Of a stretch of DNA of 34,965 bases, positions 22,784-30,538 are shown in pieces. The position numbers and the translations under genes were made by a program. Positions within the stretch are counted from its first letter, which is position 1. Each line of letters begins with the position of its first letter. The stretch is from Gemmatimonadota bacterium. GTDB taxonomy: Bacteria > Gemmatimonadota > Gemmatimonadetes > Palauibacterales > Palauibacteraceae. Under the pieces are notes generated by a model. The model saw only the letters and a program-made list of their open reading frames with translations. It had not been told where the DNA came from and ran no database searches. Location of the stretch: NCBI GenBank assembly GCA_029861425.1, contig JAOTZH010000015.1, positions 1 to 34,965 of the forward strand, given 5' to 3'.

Positions 22784-23745
22784 CGGTCGACCGCCGCTCC
22801 TTCGGCCGGCTCGATCAGAACGTTCTCCCAACGCCGGAACAGCCGCAGTCCGATGGTCGCCGTTCCGCCCGGTTCCAGCTGCGCCCCACTGAGCCGCGCG
22901 TTCAGATATCGCGGGGCGTCCAGGCCCGCTGCGAACGACAACGCCATGGCGCCGGCCGGGCGTGGGTTGAGGTCGAAGAACCGGGTAACTCCCTCGGGAT
23001 CCTCGAGGTACTGGGCGTTGAAGAAACCGTCGAGTCGCAGGTCGTCGCAGAGCGCCTCGACGAGCGCCCGCACCGTCTCGTCGAGCGCCACCACCTCCGA
23101 TCGGACGGCCAGGCCACCACGTACTTCGTCGCGACGCCGGGCAATCGCGTGGATGAGCCGTCCGTCCGTCGCGTATCCGTCGATGCTGAACTCGGGTCCC
23201 TCCACCACCTCGCTCAGCACCAGGTCGGGCTCCTTGGCCAGCGCCGTCCCGAGGTCCTCGACGGCGAGGACTCGCGCCCCGCGACTGCCAGACCCGCAGT
23301 CCGGTCTGGCGAACGCCCGGTCTCCGACCTGATCCGGGCGCAGGACTCGTGGGCAGGGGACGCCGAGGCGCTCGAATCGGGCGGTGAGTGCGCGTTTCGA
23401 GCGGCAGACCGAGATCGCCTCCTCCGGGGAGACGACGGCGTCGAGCCCCACGGCCGCGAATGCATCCACATGTGCGGAGGCGGCGAGAAGCTCCGGCTCC
23501 ATCACCGGAAGGAAGGCGGAGGCTCCCTCTCGCCGTGCGATCTCCTTGATCGCGTCGATGTAGTCAGGCTCGTCGGCCCACGGAACCGGGACATCGAGAT
23601 CGAAGAGCCCCGCGGACCCGTTCGGCACCGCGGCGTCCACACCGATCAGGAGGGAGGGGGCGGCTGCCCGGCGCAGGGCCCAGGCGACGTTCTGCGCCGC
23701 CGTGCTGCCCGAACTCCCGATGATCACGCGCAGCTCGTCAGACAT
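22780..23745 (-). CDS. ATP-grasp ligase (carbamoyl-phosphate-synthase-like)
   Basis: A protein of 321 residues with a pre-ATP-grasp Rossmann-like part (1-110; RVIIGSSGSTAAQNVAWALRRA) and a compact ATP-grasp domain. SKRALTARFERLGVPCP and ARPDCGSGSRGARVL form the ATP lid. LSEVVEGPEFSIDGYATDGR and FFDLNPRPAG supply the metal and nucleotide acid residues. Small stand-alone enzymes of this type join an amine or amino acid to a carboxylate with ATP, often in peptide-like or carbohydrate modification pathways. The start overlaps the end of the methyltransferase-kinase gene by 8 bases and its stop overlaps the HAD gene. The partner substrate is not evident. The surrounding genes suggest decoration of a surface or secreted metabolite. 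Confidence 0.85.
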   Translation of the reverse strand: MSDELRVIIGSSGSTAAQNVAWALRRAAAPSLLIGVDAAVPNGSAGLFDLDVPVPWADEPDYIDAIKEIARREGASAFLPVMEPELLAASAHVDAFAAVGLDAVVSPEEAISVCRSKRALTARFERLGVPCPRVLRPDQVGDRAFARPDCGSGSRGARVLAVEDLGTALAKEPDLVLSEVVEGPEFSIDGYATDGRLIHAIARRRDEVRGGLAVRSEVVALDETVRALVEALCDDLRLDGFFNAQYLEDPEGVTRFFDLNPRPAGAMALSFAAGLDAPRYLNARLSGAQLEPGGTATIGLRLFRRWENVLIEPAEGAAVDR

Positions 23746-25159
23746 CGATCATGCCGAGCAGTTCGAGATATCGGGCGCGCTCGTCGTCGGTGATCGGCGG
23801 CAGACCCCACTCGCCGAGCACCCGATCCGCGCCCAGTAGATCCGCCAGGAACCAATCGTCGCTTTCGTGCAGGTCACGGTCGTACGCGCCGACTCCCAGC
23901 GCAGGGTTCGGTTCGAACACTTCGGCCCTCCATCCGTCCCGGGCTTCGTCCAGCCAGTACGCGGTTTCCAGGTCCAGGAGCGTCAGACGTCCCGGCTTGG
24001 CCGATCCCTCGGCGGCCGGCGGGTCGACGTCGAGCAGCAGGTGCAGCGAATTCACCTCGTTGTGGAGCAGTCGGTGCTCGGCAAGAGCGAAAACCCGTTC
24101 AAGAAGCTGCCGTCGCAGGTCATCCCCGAAACGCTCTGCGTCCTCCGGCGTGACCTCACGAAGCGTCATCGCGCGCATCCGGACCAGCCCACAGCCGAGG
24201 TCGGCCCCCGCCTCATGCGGCGCGAGAAGACGAGGGAAGCCCGGCGCATCCGCGAGGGTCTCGAGACCCCGGACCTCGCGTGCAGCCAGCGAAGCGCCGG
24301 CGACGACAGTCTTCCAGATCTCGCCATCTCCCGTCTCGACGATCTCCATGTAGATTCCGTTCCGGTGTCGCTTTCTCAGGATCCTTCGGATCGTATCCGT
24401 GCGAGGCCTCCGCGAGCAGCCCACGAGGATGCGACCGGCGCCCTCTCGATCGTCCCGCGCCCCGCTCAGGTAGCGGCCCATCCCGACGATGAAGCACCGC
24501 TCTTCCGGGATCCCGCAGGCTTCGAGCATGCTGGTCAGCCTGCTGATCGCATGGGTCGCGAACGGCTCGTCCCGACCGGTCCATTCCTCGTATTCCGCTT
24601 GCGTGAGACTCCCCTGCTCGAGGACCAGAGTCCCCACGCCCTCGTACAATCGACGGATCAACTCGCGTGTCTCCTCGAACCCGACATCTCGGACCAGATG
24701 ATGGTGGACCGACAGCAGATGGCAGACGTCCCACGAGTCGTCCTGGAGTCGTCGCTGGATCGCGTCGGAATCGATCGACGCATGCTCGAATTCGAGGACG
24801 TCCGAAAGCCCGTGCAGGTCGGCCAGCAAGGCGTTTGTGGCGATGTTCCCTTTGAAGTGATCGAGGCCGCGACCGTGCGAGAGCACGCCGTCCTGCGCCA
24901 GCCGGAAGAGGAAGAAACCGTTCGCGCACCCGAGATCGAGTACCCGGGCATCGCGGTAGTCGACCTTCCGACGCAGGAACCGGTATCGATCCTCGCTCGA
25001 GTTCCGCTCGGCTCCGAGTTGCTCGAAGCCCGGGAACGGCACGGGCTGGTACAGGAGGCCGGTCTGCGGAGGCATCCCGCGCGGTCGCTCCCGGACGCCC
25101 TGGAGCTGGAGAATGCGTTCCACGGCTCGATCTATCTCGTTTGCCGACGGTCGTTTCAT
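23738..25159 (-). CDS. SAM methyltransferase fused to a kinase-like domain
   Basis: A protein of 473 residues. Residues 50-245 form a class I SAM methyltransferase (VLDLGCANGFFLFRLA at 73-88 with D75 and G77). Residues 265-473 look like a protein-kinase/aminoglycoside-phosphotransferase fold. K283 (IWKTVV) and the following AREVRGLETL fit the ATP lysine and helix-C glutamate. LHNEVNSLHLLLDVD (365-379) fits the catalytic loop, but with Glu368 where Asp is usual. LLDLETA (D396) fits the DFG site. The kinase half may be active on a small molecule, or may be a degenerate binding domain. It is the first gene of the minus-strand operon with ATP-grasp and HAD, divergent from the GT2 gene 53 bases away. 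Methyl acceptor unknown. Confidence 0.78.
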   Translation of the reverse strand: MKRPSANEIDRAVERILQLQGVRERPRGMPPQTGLLYQPVPFPGFEQLGAERNSSEDRYRFLRRKVDYRDARVLDLGCANGFFLFRLAQDGVLSHGRGLDHFKGNIATNALLADLHGLSDVLEFEHASIDSDAIQRRLQDDSWDVCHLLSVHHHLVRDVGFEETRELIRRLYEGVGTLVLEQGSLTQAEYEEWTGRDEPFATHAISRLTSMLEACGIPEERCFIVGMGRYLSGARDDREGAGRILVGCSRRPRTDTIRRILRKRHRNGIYMEIVETGDGEIWKTVVAGASLAAREVRGLETLADAPGFPRLLAPHEAGADLGCGLVRMRAMTLREVTPEDAERFGDDLRRQLLERVFALAEHRLLHNEVNSLHLLLDVDPPAAEGSAKPGRLTLLDLETAYWLDEARDGWRAEVFEPNPALGVGAYDRDLHESDDWFLADLLGADRVLGEWGLPPITDDERARYLELLGMIDV

Positions 25160-25212
25160 GTGCCCGGTTCTTGCACCATGTTGGCCCGGCCTACACTCGA
25201 AAGGAGTCGTTG

Positions 25213-25953
25213 GTGAACGCTTCCGGTGACCGTCTGGCAGTCATCGTGCCGTGTTTCAACGAGGAGAAGACCGTCGAGGCGACCGTGGAGGAAATCTACG
25301 CGTTCGCCCCGGAGCTTCCCGTCGAGGTACAGGTTGTTCTGGTCGACGACGGGTCCACCGACGACACCGTTCGTGTGCTGCACGGACTGGAGGAACGGTT
25401 CGGGGCACGGGTCGTCATCAACGAAGGCAACCTCGGTGTAGGGCGCAGCATCCTGAACCTCTACGACACCTTCGACCCGGAGACCTGGGTCAGCGTCATG
25501 CCGGGGGACGGGGAAATCATCTTCGCCTCCATGAGGAACTACGTCGAGGTGCGCGAGAGGTACGACATCATCCTTGGCTACCTTCACAATCCGGTCATTC
25601 GCACGGCTGGGCGGAGGATCGCTTCTTCCGCGTTCACGCGGATCACCGCGAGTCTCTACGGCTTTCCCTATCGCTATCTGAACGGGCTCAAGATGTACCG
25701 CGCGCGTGCTTTTCAGGGAATCGATGTGGTATCCGGCGGTCACGCGTTCGTCGCGGAGTTGCTCGCCAAGGCCATACTCCGCGACCCGGGGCTGCGGGTC
25801 GGCGAGGTGCCGTTCATGATGCGCGGCCGACAGGCGGGGATGTCGAAGGCCATCCGCCCGGGATCGGTGTTTCGTGCCGTCCGGGAAGTCGTCGCCGGGT
25901 ACAGATCGGTCTCGCGATACCGCGCCGAGGTCATTCGCCAGGATCAGTTCTGA
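25213..25953 (+). CDS. Family 2 glycosyltransferase
   Basis: A protein of 246 residues of the dolichol-phosphate-mannose-synthase-like GT2 group, without C-terminal helices. Motifs are VIVPCFNEEKTVEATVEEI, VLVDDGSTDDT (nucleotide-sugar binding) and SVMPGDGEI where the metal-binding DxD normally lies. GTG 25213 is chosen because AAAGGAG lies 6 bases upstream; an open extension back to 25141 overlaps the divergent gene. It would transfer a sugar from a nucleotide donor to polyprenol phosphate or a glycan, and could feed the GT-C enzymes in this window, which use lipid-linked sugars. Its 3' end overlaps the convergent HAD gene by 23 bases. Confidence 0.88.
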   Translation: MNASGDRLAVIVPCFNEEKTVEATVEEIYAFAPELPVEVQVVLVDDGSTDDTVRVLHGLEERFGARVVINEGNLGVGRSILNLYDTFDPETWVSVMPGDGEIIFASMRNYVEVRERYDIILGYLHNPVIRTAGRRIASSAFTRITASLYGFPYRYLNGLKMYRARAFQGIDVVSGGHAFVAELLAKAILRDPGLRVGEVPFMMRGRQAGMSKAIRPGSVFRAVREVVAGYRSVSRYRAEVIRQDQF

Positions 25954-26614
25954 CTCCTTCCGTCAGCCACTCGGCGACCGGAATCGAGCTCACCGAATCG
26001 ACCCGCAGATCCACACTCCCATCGCCCACCCGGTCGCCGATCCCGATCACGAAGGCACCGGAGTCTCTGCCGGCTTTCACACCTATCGGGGCGTCCTCGA
26101 CGACGACGGAAGACGTCGCCGGCGCTCCGAGGAGCTCCGCGGCGAGCAGGTAGCCTGCCGGTGACGGCTTGAGAGAAGGTGCCGAGCCGCCATCCACAAC
26201 CGCACCGAACGCCCAGTCGAGTTCGGTTGCCTGCACCCACGTGGTGGCCATGAGGCTGTTCGAAACCAGAGCGCAGGGCATGCCGTGATCGCGCAGGACC
26301 CGAAGAAACCGACGCTCGGATTCGCCCGGACGCAGACTGCCGCGCTCGAGGGCCTGCTCCAGCGCCGACGCCTTCGCCCGCGAGAGCGCGTCGAGTCGGT
26401 CGGGTGGCGCCCCGGACGCCGCGAGGACCTCCGCTCGCGCCATGCCCGACCGTACGAGATCCTCAGCGTCCAGGGGAAAGACGAGATCGTAGGATCGGAA
26501 CGCCTCTCGATACGCGGCGATGTGGGCCGCGTGCGAGTCGATGAGCACGCCATCCAGGTCGAGTAGAAACGCCTCGGGCCGAAACGTCGGTCGGTTCAGA
26601 TCGCCTCCCACCAT
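25931..26614 (-). CDS. HAD-family phosphatase / beta-phosphoglucomutase-like protein
   Basis: A protein of 227 residues with LLDLDGVLIDSH (motif I), ALVSNSLMATT (motif II), LKPSPAGYLLAAELLG (Lys motif III) and VVVEDAPIGVKAGRDSGAFVIGI (motif IV). This set is characteristic of the beta-phosphoglucomutase / GPH-phosphatase branch. ATG 26614 is preferred because GGAGAG lies about 8 bases upstream; the open frame runs on to 26794, but those residues are basic and unlike the family. A second HAD gene lies about 3 kb away (22073-22783) and differs in sequence. It probably acts on a sugar phosphate of the neighbouring glycan pathway. Confidence 0.85.
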   Translation of the reverse strand: MVGGDLNRPTFRPEAFLLDLDGVLIDSHAAHIAAYREAFRSYDLVFPLDAEDLVRSGMARAEVLAASGAPPDRLDALSRAKASALEQALERGSLRPGESERRFLRVLRDHGMPCALVSNSLMATTWVQATELDWAFGAVVDGGSAPSLKPSPAGYLLAAELLGAPATSSVVVEDAPIGVKAGRDSGAFVIGIGDRVGDGSVDLRVDSVSSIPVAEWLTEGVRTDPGE

Positions 26615-26823
26615 CTGCGCTCTCCACGCCACTTCGAGAAGACGCGCGGGATTGCCGAGCATTCTCCCTCGCGAGAAGGAATACCACAACGGCCGACGAC
26701 TCGCATTCACGCGACGCTCGGTCTGACCACGACCGGGCCTCGGCGTTCCCGCCCAACGTGCCCATGGGTATGTAACTTGCCCTAGCTTACGCACTTATCG
26801 ACGGAGGAGGCTGGTCGGGACGG

Positions 26824-28920
26824 ATGGGCATGCAGAGAGAGAACGAACCGGCGGTCACACAGCGCGAACGCGGTGCGTTCGTCCGGTTCGCCGCGATGGG
26901 CGGACTCACGTGGCTGGCCGCGTGTTTCGGCGCGATCGCGCTCCACGTCGGGGCGTCCGGATCGGCGTGGCAGGACGACGCCATTCCGCTCACCGCGAAG
27001 GCGTCGCTGATCGGTCTGGAGCTGTTCCTGCTCTCCTACCCGGCGATTCTGATCGCGCTGGCGGTGTACGTCCTGCTCGGTCGGCCCGATCGGCCGGGCG
27101 CCGAGAAGCGTTGGTGGAGGACGCGCCTGGTCGCGGCGATCCTCGCGGTCTCGGTACCCGCGCTCGCGTACGCCGCCTCATGGGCGGTCTTTCGCAGCAC
27201 AGGGCACTTCCTGAGCCGATCGACGTTCGTCCTGTGGTGGCGGAACCCCGTTCAGATGGCGCAGCACACCGCCCACTTCGAACCGACGACCCCGGCCCTC
27301 ATCGCTTTCGGGGCGATCGCCTTCGGCACGATCCTCGTGTTCGGCCTCGGCCGGATCCACGGACGACTCAAGGGGAGGCTGGGCTGGGGGGTCGTCGCGG
27401 TCAACGCGGTCCTCATCGTCTCCTCGCTTCTTCTCCCCGGCGTCATCGGTTGGCAGGCCGTCGACGCGTTCATGCGAGCTCGCCGGGCGGACTCGACCGG
27501 CCCGCTACTGCGGGTCGCCTCGGACCTGCGATCGAGCGCGGCTGCGAACGCGGACTCGTTCTACCGCGCCAGCGTCCCCGTGGCGGCGCGAAACCCGATC
27601 ATCCCCCTGGAAGAGTATGTCGCCGCGCTTCCGGAATCCGCCGCGCGTCCCACGACCAACGTCCTCGTGATCGTCGTCGAGTCGCTACGGCCCGATCAGC
27701 TGGTGTCGTTCGGCGGGGTGCGGAGCGCGATGCCGACAGTAGACTCGCTTGCGCAATCGGGTCTGCGGTTCAGCCGCCACTACACGCAAGCGAGTCACTC
27801 CGACTACGCCGATCCCGCGATCCTGTCTTCTCATTTCCCGCTTCGATCGAGCACGTATCACGTCTATCCGGAGTCGCCTCCGTATCCGCGGGTGCTCCTG
27901 TACGACGTGCTGTCCGCCCTCGGGTATCGGGTCGGGATCTTCTCGTCTCAGAACGAGTCATGGGGCGGGATGAAACACTACCTGGACACGGGCTCGGTCG
28001 ATCGCTTTCTGCACTCCGAAACCTACGACGGCGAAACCTACGTCCCCGATCGCGACGAGGGGTTCGCCGGCTGGGCTTCGGGGGCGCGGAAGTCGGGGAA
28101 GATCGACGACCGCTTCACCGTGGGCGAGGCGATCGAGTGGATCGGCGAGGATCAGAAGCCGTTCGTCATCTACATGAACCTTCAGAACAGCCATGTTCCG
28201 TACGTCATCCCCGCCGACTTCGACGCGCCGTTCGGCGCCGGCGAGGTGTCGTTCCCCATCAAGTTCGGATCGTTCCCGAAGGACTCGGTCGAGGCGGTGA
28301 AGGACCTCTACGCGAGCAGCCTGGCGTACGTCGACGCCCAGATCGCCAGGCTTGTCGAGTTCCTAGTAGAGAGCGGGCGCATGGACGAGACGCTGGTGGT
28401 CCTGACGGCCGACACGGGCCAGGCGTTCTACGAGCACGACTTCACATCCCACGGCAGCGCCCTCTACGACGAGGTCATGCGAGTACCGCTCGTGCTGCAC
28501 GGCCCGGGAGTGGAGCCATCGAGTCGGGAGCTGGTCTCACAGCACGTCGACATCCCGCCGACGGTGCTCGGCCTGTTGGGGCTTCCGCCACACCCCGCGT
28601 TCCAGGGCGACGACGTCCTCGGCCTCGCGGGAAGCGGTGGGCACAACGTGTTCATGGTCGGGCAGGCTCTCGAGGAGCAATACGCCGTCGTCCAGGGACA
28701 GTGGAAGCTCATCTTCGACGCCCGGAAGCTCACATACGAACTCTATGACCTGGCCGTCGATCCCGGGGAGCTAACCGACCTCGGCCCCGTTCGAGGGGCG
28801 GAACTGAGCGAGCTCGCGAGGCTCCTGCACGCCTGGCGGAAGGTTCAGCTGGAGTACTACACCAACCCAGCGAACTTCGACAGCCACTATCCGCCGAGGG
28901 TGACCGATGCCCGAGACTAG
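26824..28920 (+). CDS. Membrane-anchored alkaline-phosphatase-superfamily enzyme (sulfatase / LTA-synthase-like)
   Basis: A protein of 698 residues. The first 225 residues carry about five membrane helices; residues 275-640 form an extracytoplasmic sulfatase-like domain. The strand VLVIVVESLRPD (about 280-291) holds the first metal ligand. SHSDYADPAILS (324-335) occupies the nucleophile region, but there is no C-x-P-S-R formylglycine signature, so it is not a classical sulfatase. ADTGQ (529-533) stands where related enzymes have SDHGE, losing the usual His, while H543-G544 and LYDEVMRVPLV are kept. Such enzymes often transfer phospho-groups to lipids or glycans. The altered residues make activity uncertain. 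The 209-bp gap upstream contains an AT-richer patch (26764-26798) but no convincing promoter. Confidence 0.8.
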   Translation: MGMQRENEPAVTQRERGAFVRFAAMGGLTWLAACFGAIALHVGASGSAWQDDAIPLTAKASLIGLELFLLSYPAILIALAVYVLLGRPDRPGAEKRWWRTRLVAAILAVSVPALAYAASWAVFRSTGHFLSRSTFVLWWRNPVQMAQHTAHFEPTTPALIAFGAIAFGTILVFGLGRIHGRLKGRLGWGVVAVNAVLIVSSLLLPGVIGWQAVDAFMRARRADSTGPLLRVASDLRSSAAANADSFYRASVPVAARNPIIPLEEYVAALPESAARPTTNVLVIVVESLRPDQLVSFGGVRSAMPTVDSLAQSGLRFSRHYTQASHSDYADPAILSSHFPLRSSTYHVYPESPPYPRVLLYDVLSALGYRVGIFSSQNESWGGMKHYLDTGSVDRFLHSETYDGETYVPDRDEGFAGWASGARKSGKIDDRFTVGEAIEWIGEDQKPFVIYMNLQNSHVPYVIPADFDAPFGAGEVSFPIKFGSFPKDSVEAVKDLYASSLAYVDAQIARLVEFLVESGRMDETLVVLTADTGQAFYEHDFTSHGSALYDEVMRVPLVLHGPGVEPSSRELVSQHVDIPPTVLGLLGLPPHPAFQGDDVLGLAGSGGHNVFMVGQALEEQYAVVQGQWKLIFDARKLTYELYDLAVDPGELTDLGPVRGAELSELARLLHAWRKVQLEYYTNPANFDSHYPPRVTDARD

Positions 28921-30487
28921 CGCCTCGAAGGTGCCCCGGCTGGACGCCGCCAGGTGGTGGCGCGGCTCGATCATCTTCCTCACGCTGGGCGTGTGCTTCT
29001 TCATCGTCGCACGCGCCGCGACCGATCCGGACCTGCTGGGGCACATCCGATTCGGACAGGAGATTCTCGAGGAGGGGGAAATCCCTCGGGTCGACCAGTA
29101 CTCCTTCACCAGCGGTGGGCAGGACTGGATCAACCACGAATGGATGGCCGAGGTCTCGTTCGCCCTGATCTACAATGCGTTCGGCAACTTCGGTCTCCAC
29201 ATGCTGAGGCTCCTCGTCGCGATGACGATCATCGTGGCGCTCTACCGCCACAGCATGAAGTCGGGGCTGGAGCCGTTGCGGGCGGGGATTCTCCTCGTCC
29301 TGATCTCGCTGCTGCTCGTGAACGGGACGGTGACTGTCCGTCCCCAGCTATTCACGTTCGTCTTTCTCTTGCTGCTGCTTCTGATCCTGAGCGCAGTGGA
29401 ACGTGGGCACCGCCGACTGGTGTGGGTGATCCCGCTCATCATGATGGCCTGGATCAACTTCCACGGGGGTGTATTGGCGGGCCTGGTGCTGGTCGCGGCC
29501 TGGATGGCCGGGCACTGGCTCGCGTGGTTGTTGCCCGATGACAACGTGGCCCGGCGGGACAGTATCGGGCTTCCCCTGACGGCGACTGCCGTGCTCGCGC
29601 TATGTCCGATCGCGATGCTCATCAATCCCTACGGGTGGGAGCTGCTGGACTTCCTGTTCGAGACGGCGACGGTCTCGCGACCGGACATCACGGAGTGGAT
29701 GCCGACGCCGATGCGCAGCCGCAGGGGTCGGATCTACCTGTTGCTCACGGTCGGCTCGTTGTTGGCATTGCACTGGACGAAATCGAAGAGACACCCGCCG
29801 CTGCTGCTAGTCTTCGCGACGATCGCCGTCCTGCCGCTCCTGGCCGTGCGTCACATTCCGTTGTTCGGGATCGGCGTGGGCGTGCTGCTCCCCGTGCACT
29901 TCGCGAGCGTCGCCTATGGCCGTGCCGGAGCCGAAGGGTCCGTCTCGTCCGGATCCGGGGTGCTTCGACCGGCGATGATCGCCGTCACGATCCTCACGGG
30001 TTTCATGCTGATCACGGCGGCGCTGCCCGACCTGAGATGCGTGAAGATCGACGGGATTCGGTCGATCACCTTCCCAGTGAGGGCAGTGGAGTGGATCCGC
30101 CGGAGCGAGGTGGAGGGCAAACTCGCGACGTTCTTCGACTGGGGGGAGTACGCGATCTGGCACCTCGAGCCGAGCGTGCGGGTCTCGATGGACGGCCGCC
30201 GCGAGACCGTCTACACCGACAGCATCTACGACGAATACCTGCGGTTTCGAAACGGTCTGACCGGTTGGGAAGATCATATCGACAAACGCGGAGCGGAGAT
30301 GGCGCTCGTCTCGGTGGAGACCCCGATGTTCAGCCTGATGCAGCTCAAGCCCGGGTGGGATCTGATGTACCAGGACTCGCTGTCGGCGATCTTCGCGCCG
30401 ACCGGCTCACCTCACGCGGCCCGGCTGGCCGGGACCCCGATTCCGACGGACTATCCGCAGCACGGCATCGGGTATTGTATGCCCTAG
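28907..30487 (+). CDS. GT-C-like multi-pass membrane protein
   Basis: A protein of 526 residues with about ten helices. The loop after the first helix reads ATDPDLLGHIRFGQEILEEGEIPRVDQYSF and then WINHEWMAEV. This fits a family of uncharacterised, probably polyprenol-dependent glycosyltransferases with an acidic DPD and a following HEW. A soluble C-terminal part (about 385-526; TFFDWGEYAIWHLEPSVRVSMDGR) is shared by the same family. Start ATG 28907 overlaps the upstream gene by 14 bases, so it is co-expressed with the alkaline-phosphatase-superfamily protein. Substrate unknown; the assignment to GT-C fold is on topology and the acidic loop. Confidence 0.68.
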   Translation: MPETSASKVPRLDAARWWRGSIIFLTLGVCFFIVARAATDPDLLGHIRFGQEILEEGEIPRVDQYSFTSGGQDWINHEWMAEVSFALIYNAFGNFGLHMLRLLVAMTIIVALYRHSMKSGLEPLRAGILLVLISLLLVNGTVTVRPQLFTFVFLLLLLLILSAVERGHRRLVWVIPLIMMAWINFHGGVLAGLVLVAAWMAGHWLAWLLPDDNVARRDSIGLPLTATAVLALCPIAMLINPYGWELLDFLFETATVSRPDITEWMPTPMRSRRGRIYLLLTVGSLLALHWTKSKRHPPLLLVFATIAVLPLLAVRHIPLFGIGVGVLLPVHFASVAYGRAGAEGSVSSGSGVLRPAMIAVTILTGFMLITAALPDLRCVKIDGIRSITFPVRAVEWIRRSEVEGKLATFFDWGEYAIWHLEPSVRVSMDGRRETVYTDSIYDEYLRFRNGLTGWEDHIDKRGAEMALVSVETPMFSLMQLKPGWDLMYQDSLSAIFAPTGSPHAARLAGTPIPTDYPQHGIGYCMP

Positions 30488-30519
30488 GGCCGCGGACCCC
30501 GATCGGCGGAGAGACGGTC

Positions 30520-30537
30520 GCCACCGGGATCGGTGGC
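30520..30537. terminator. Weak hairpin between convergent genes
   Basis: GCCACC (30520-30525) pairs with GGTGGC (30532-30537) around GGGATC in the 51-bp gap between the GT-C-like gene and the convergent nucleotidase gene. The stem is only 6 bp and has no long T-tract, so this is a tentative terminator. Confidence 0.3.
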
Positions 30538-30538
30538 T

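Noticed and set aside
23867-25216. Open frame of 449 codons on the + strand opposite the methyltransferase-kinase gene
   Set aside because: Antisense shadow; the minus strand shows SAM-binding and kinase-like motifs and overlapping downstream genes.
26764-26798. Imperfect dyad and promoter-like AT-rich patch before the sulfatase-like gene
   Set aside because: Only four outer base pairs match cleanly (GTAA/TTAC) and no -35/-10 pair has acceptable spacing.
26910-28748. Open frame of 612 codons in a second + frame of the sulfatase-like gene
   Set aside because: Arginine-rich shadow product without hydrophobic or catalytic patterns; the in-frame alternative has membrane helices and family motifs.
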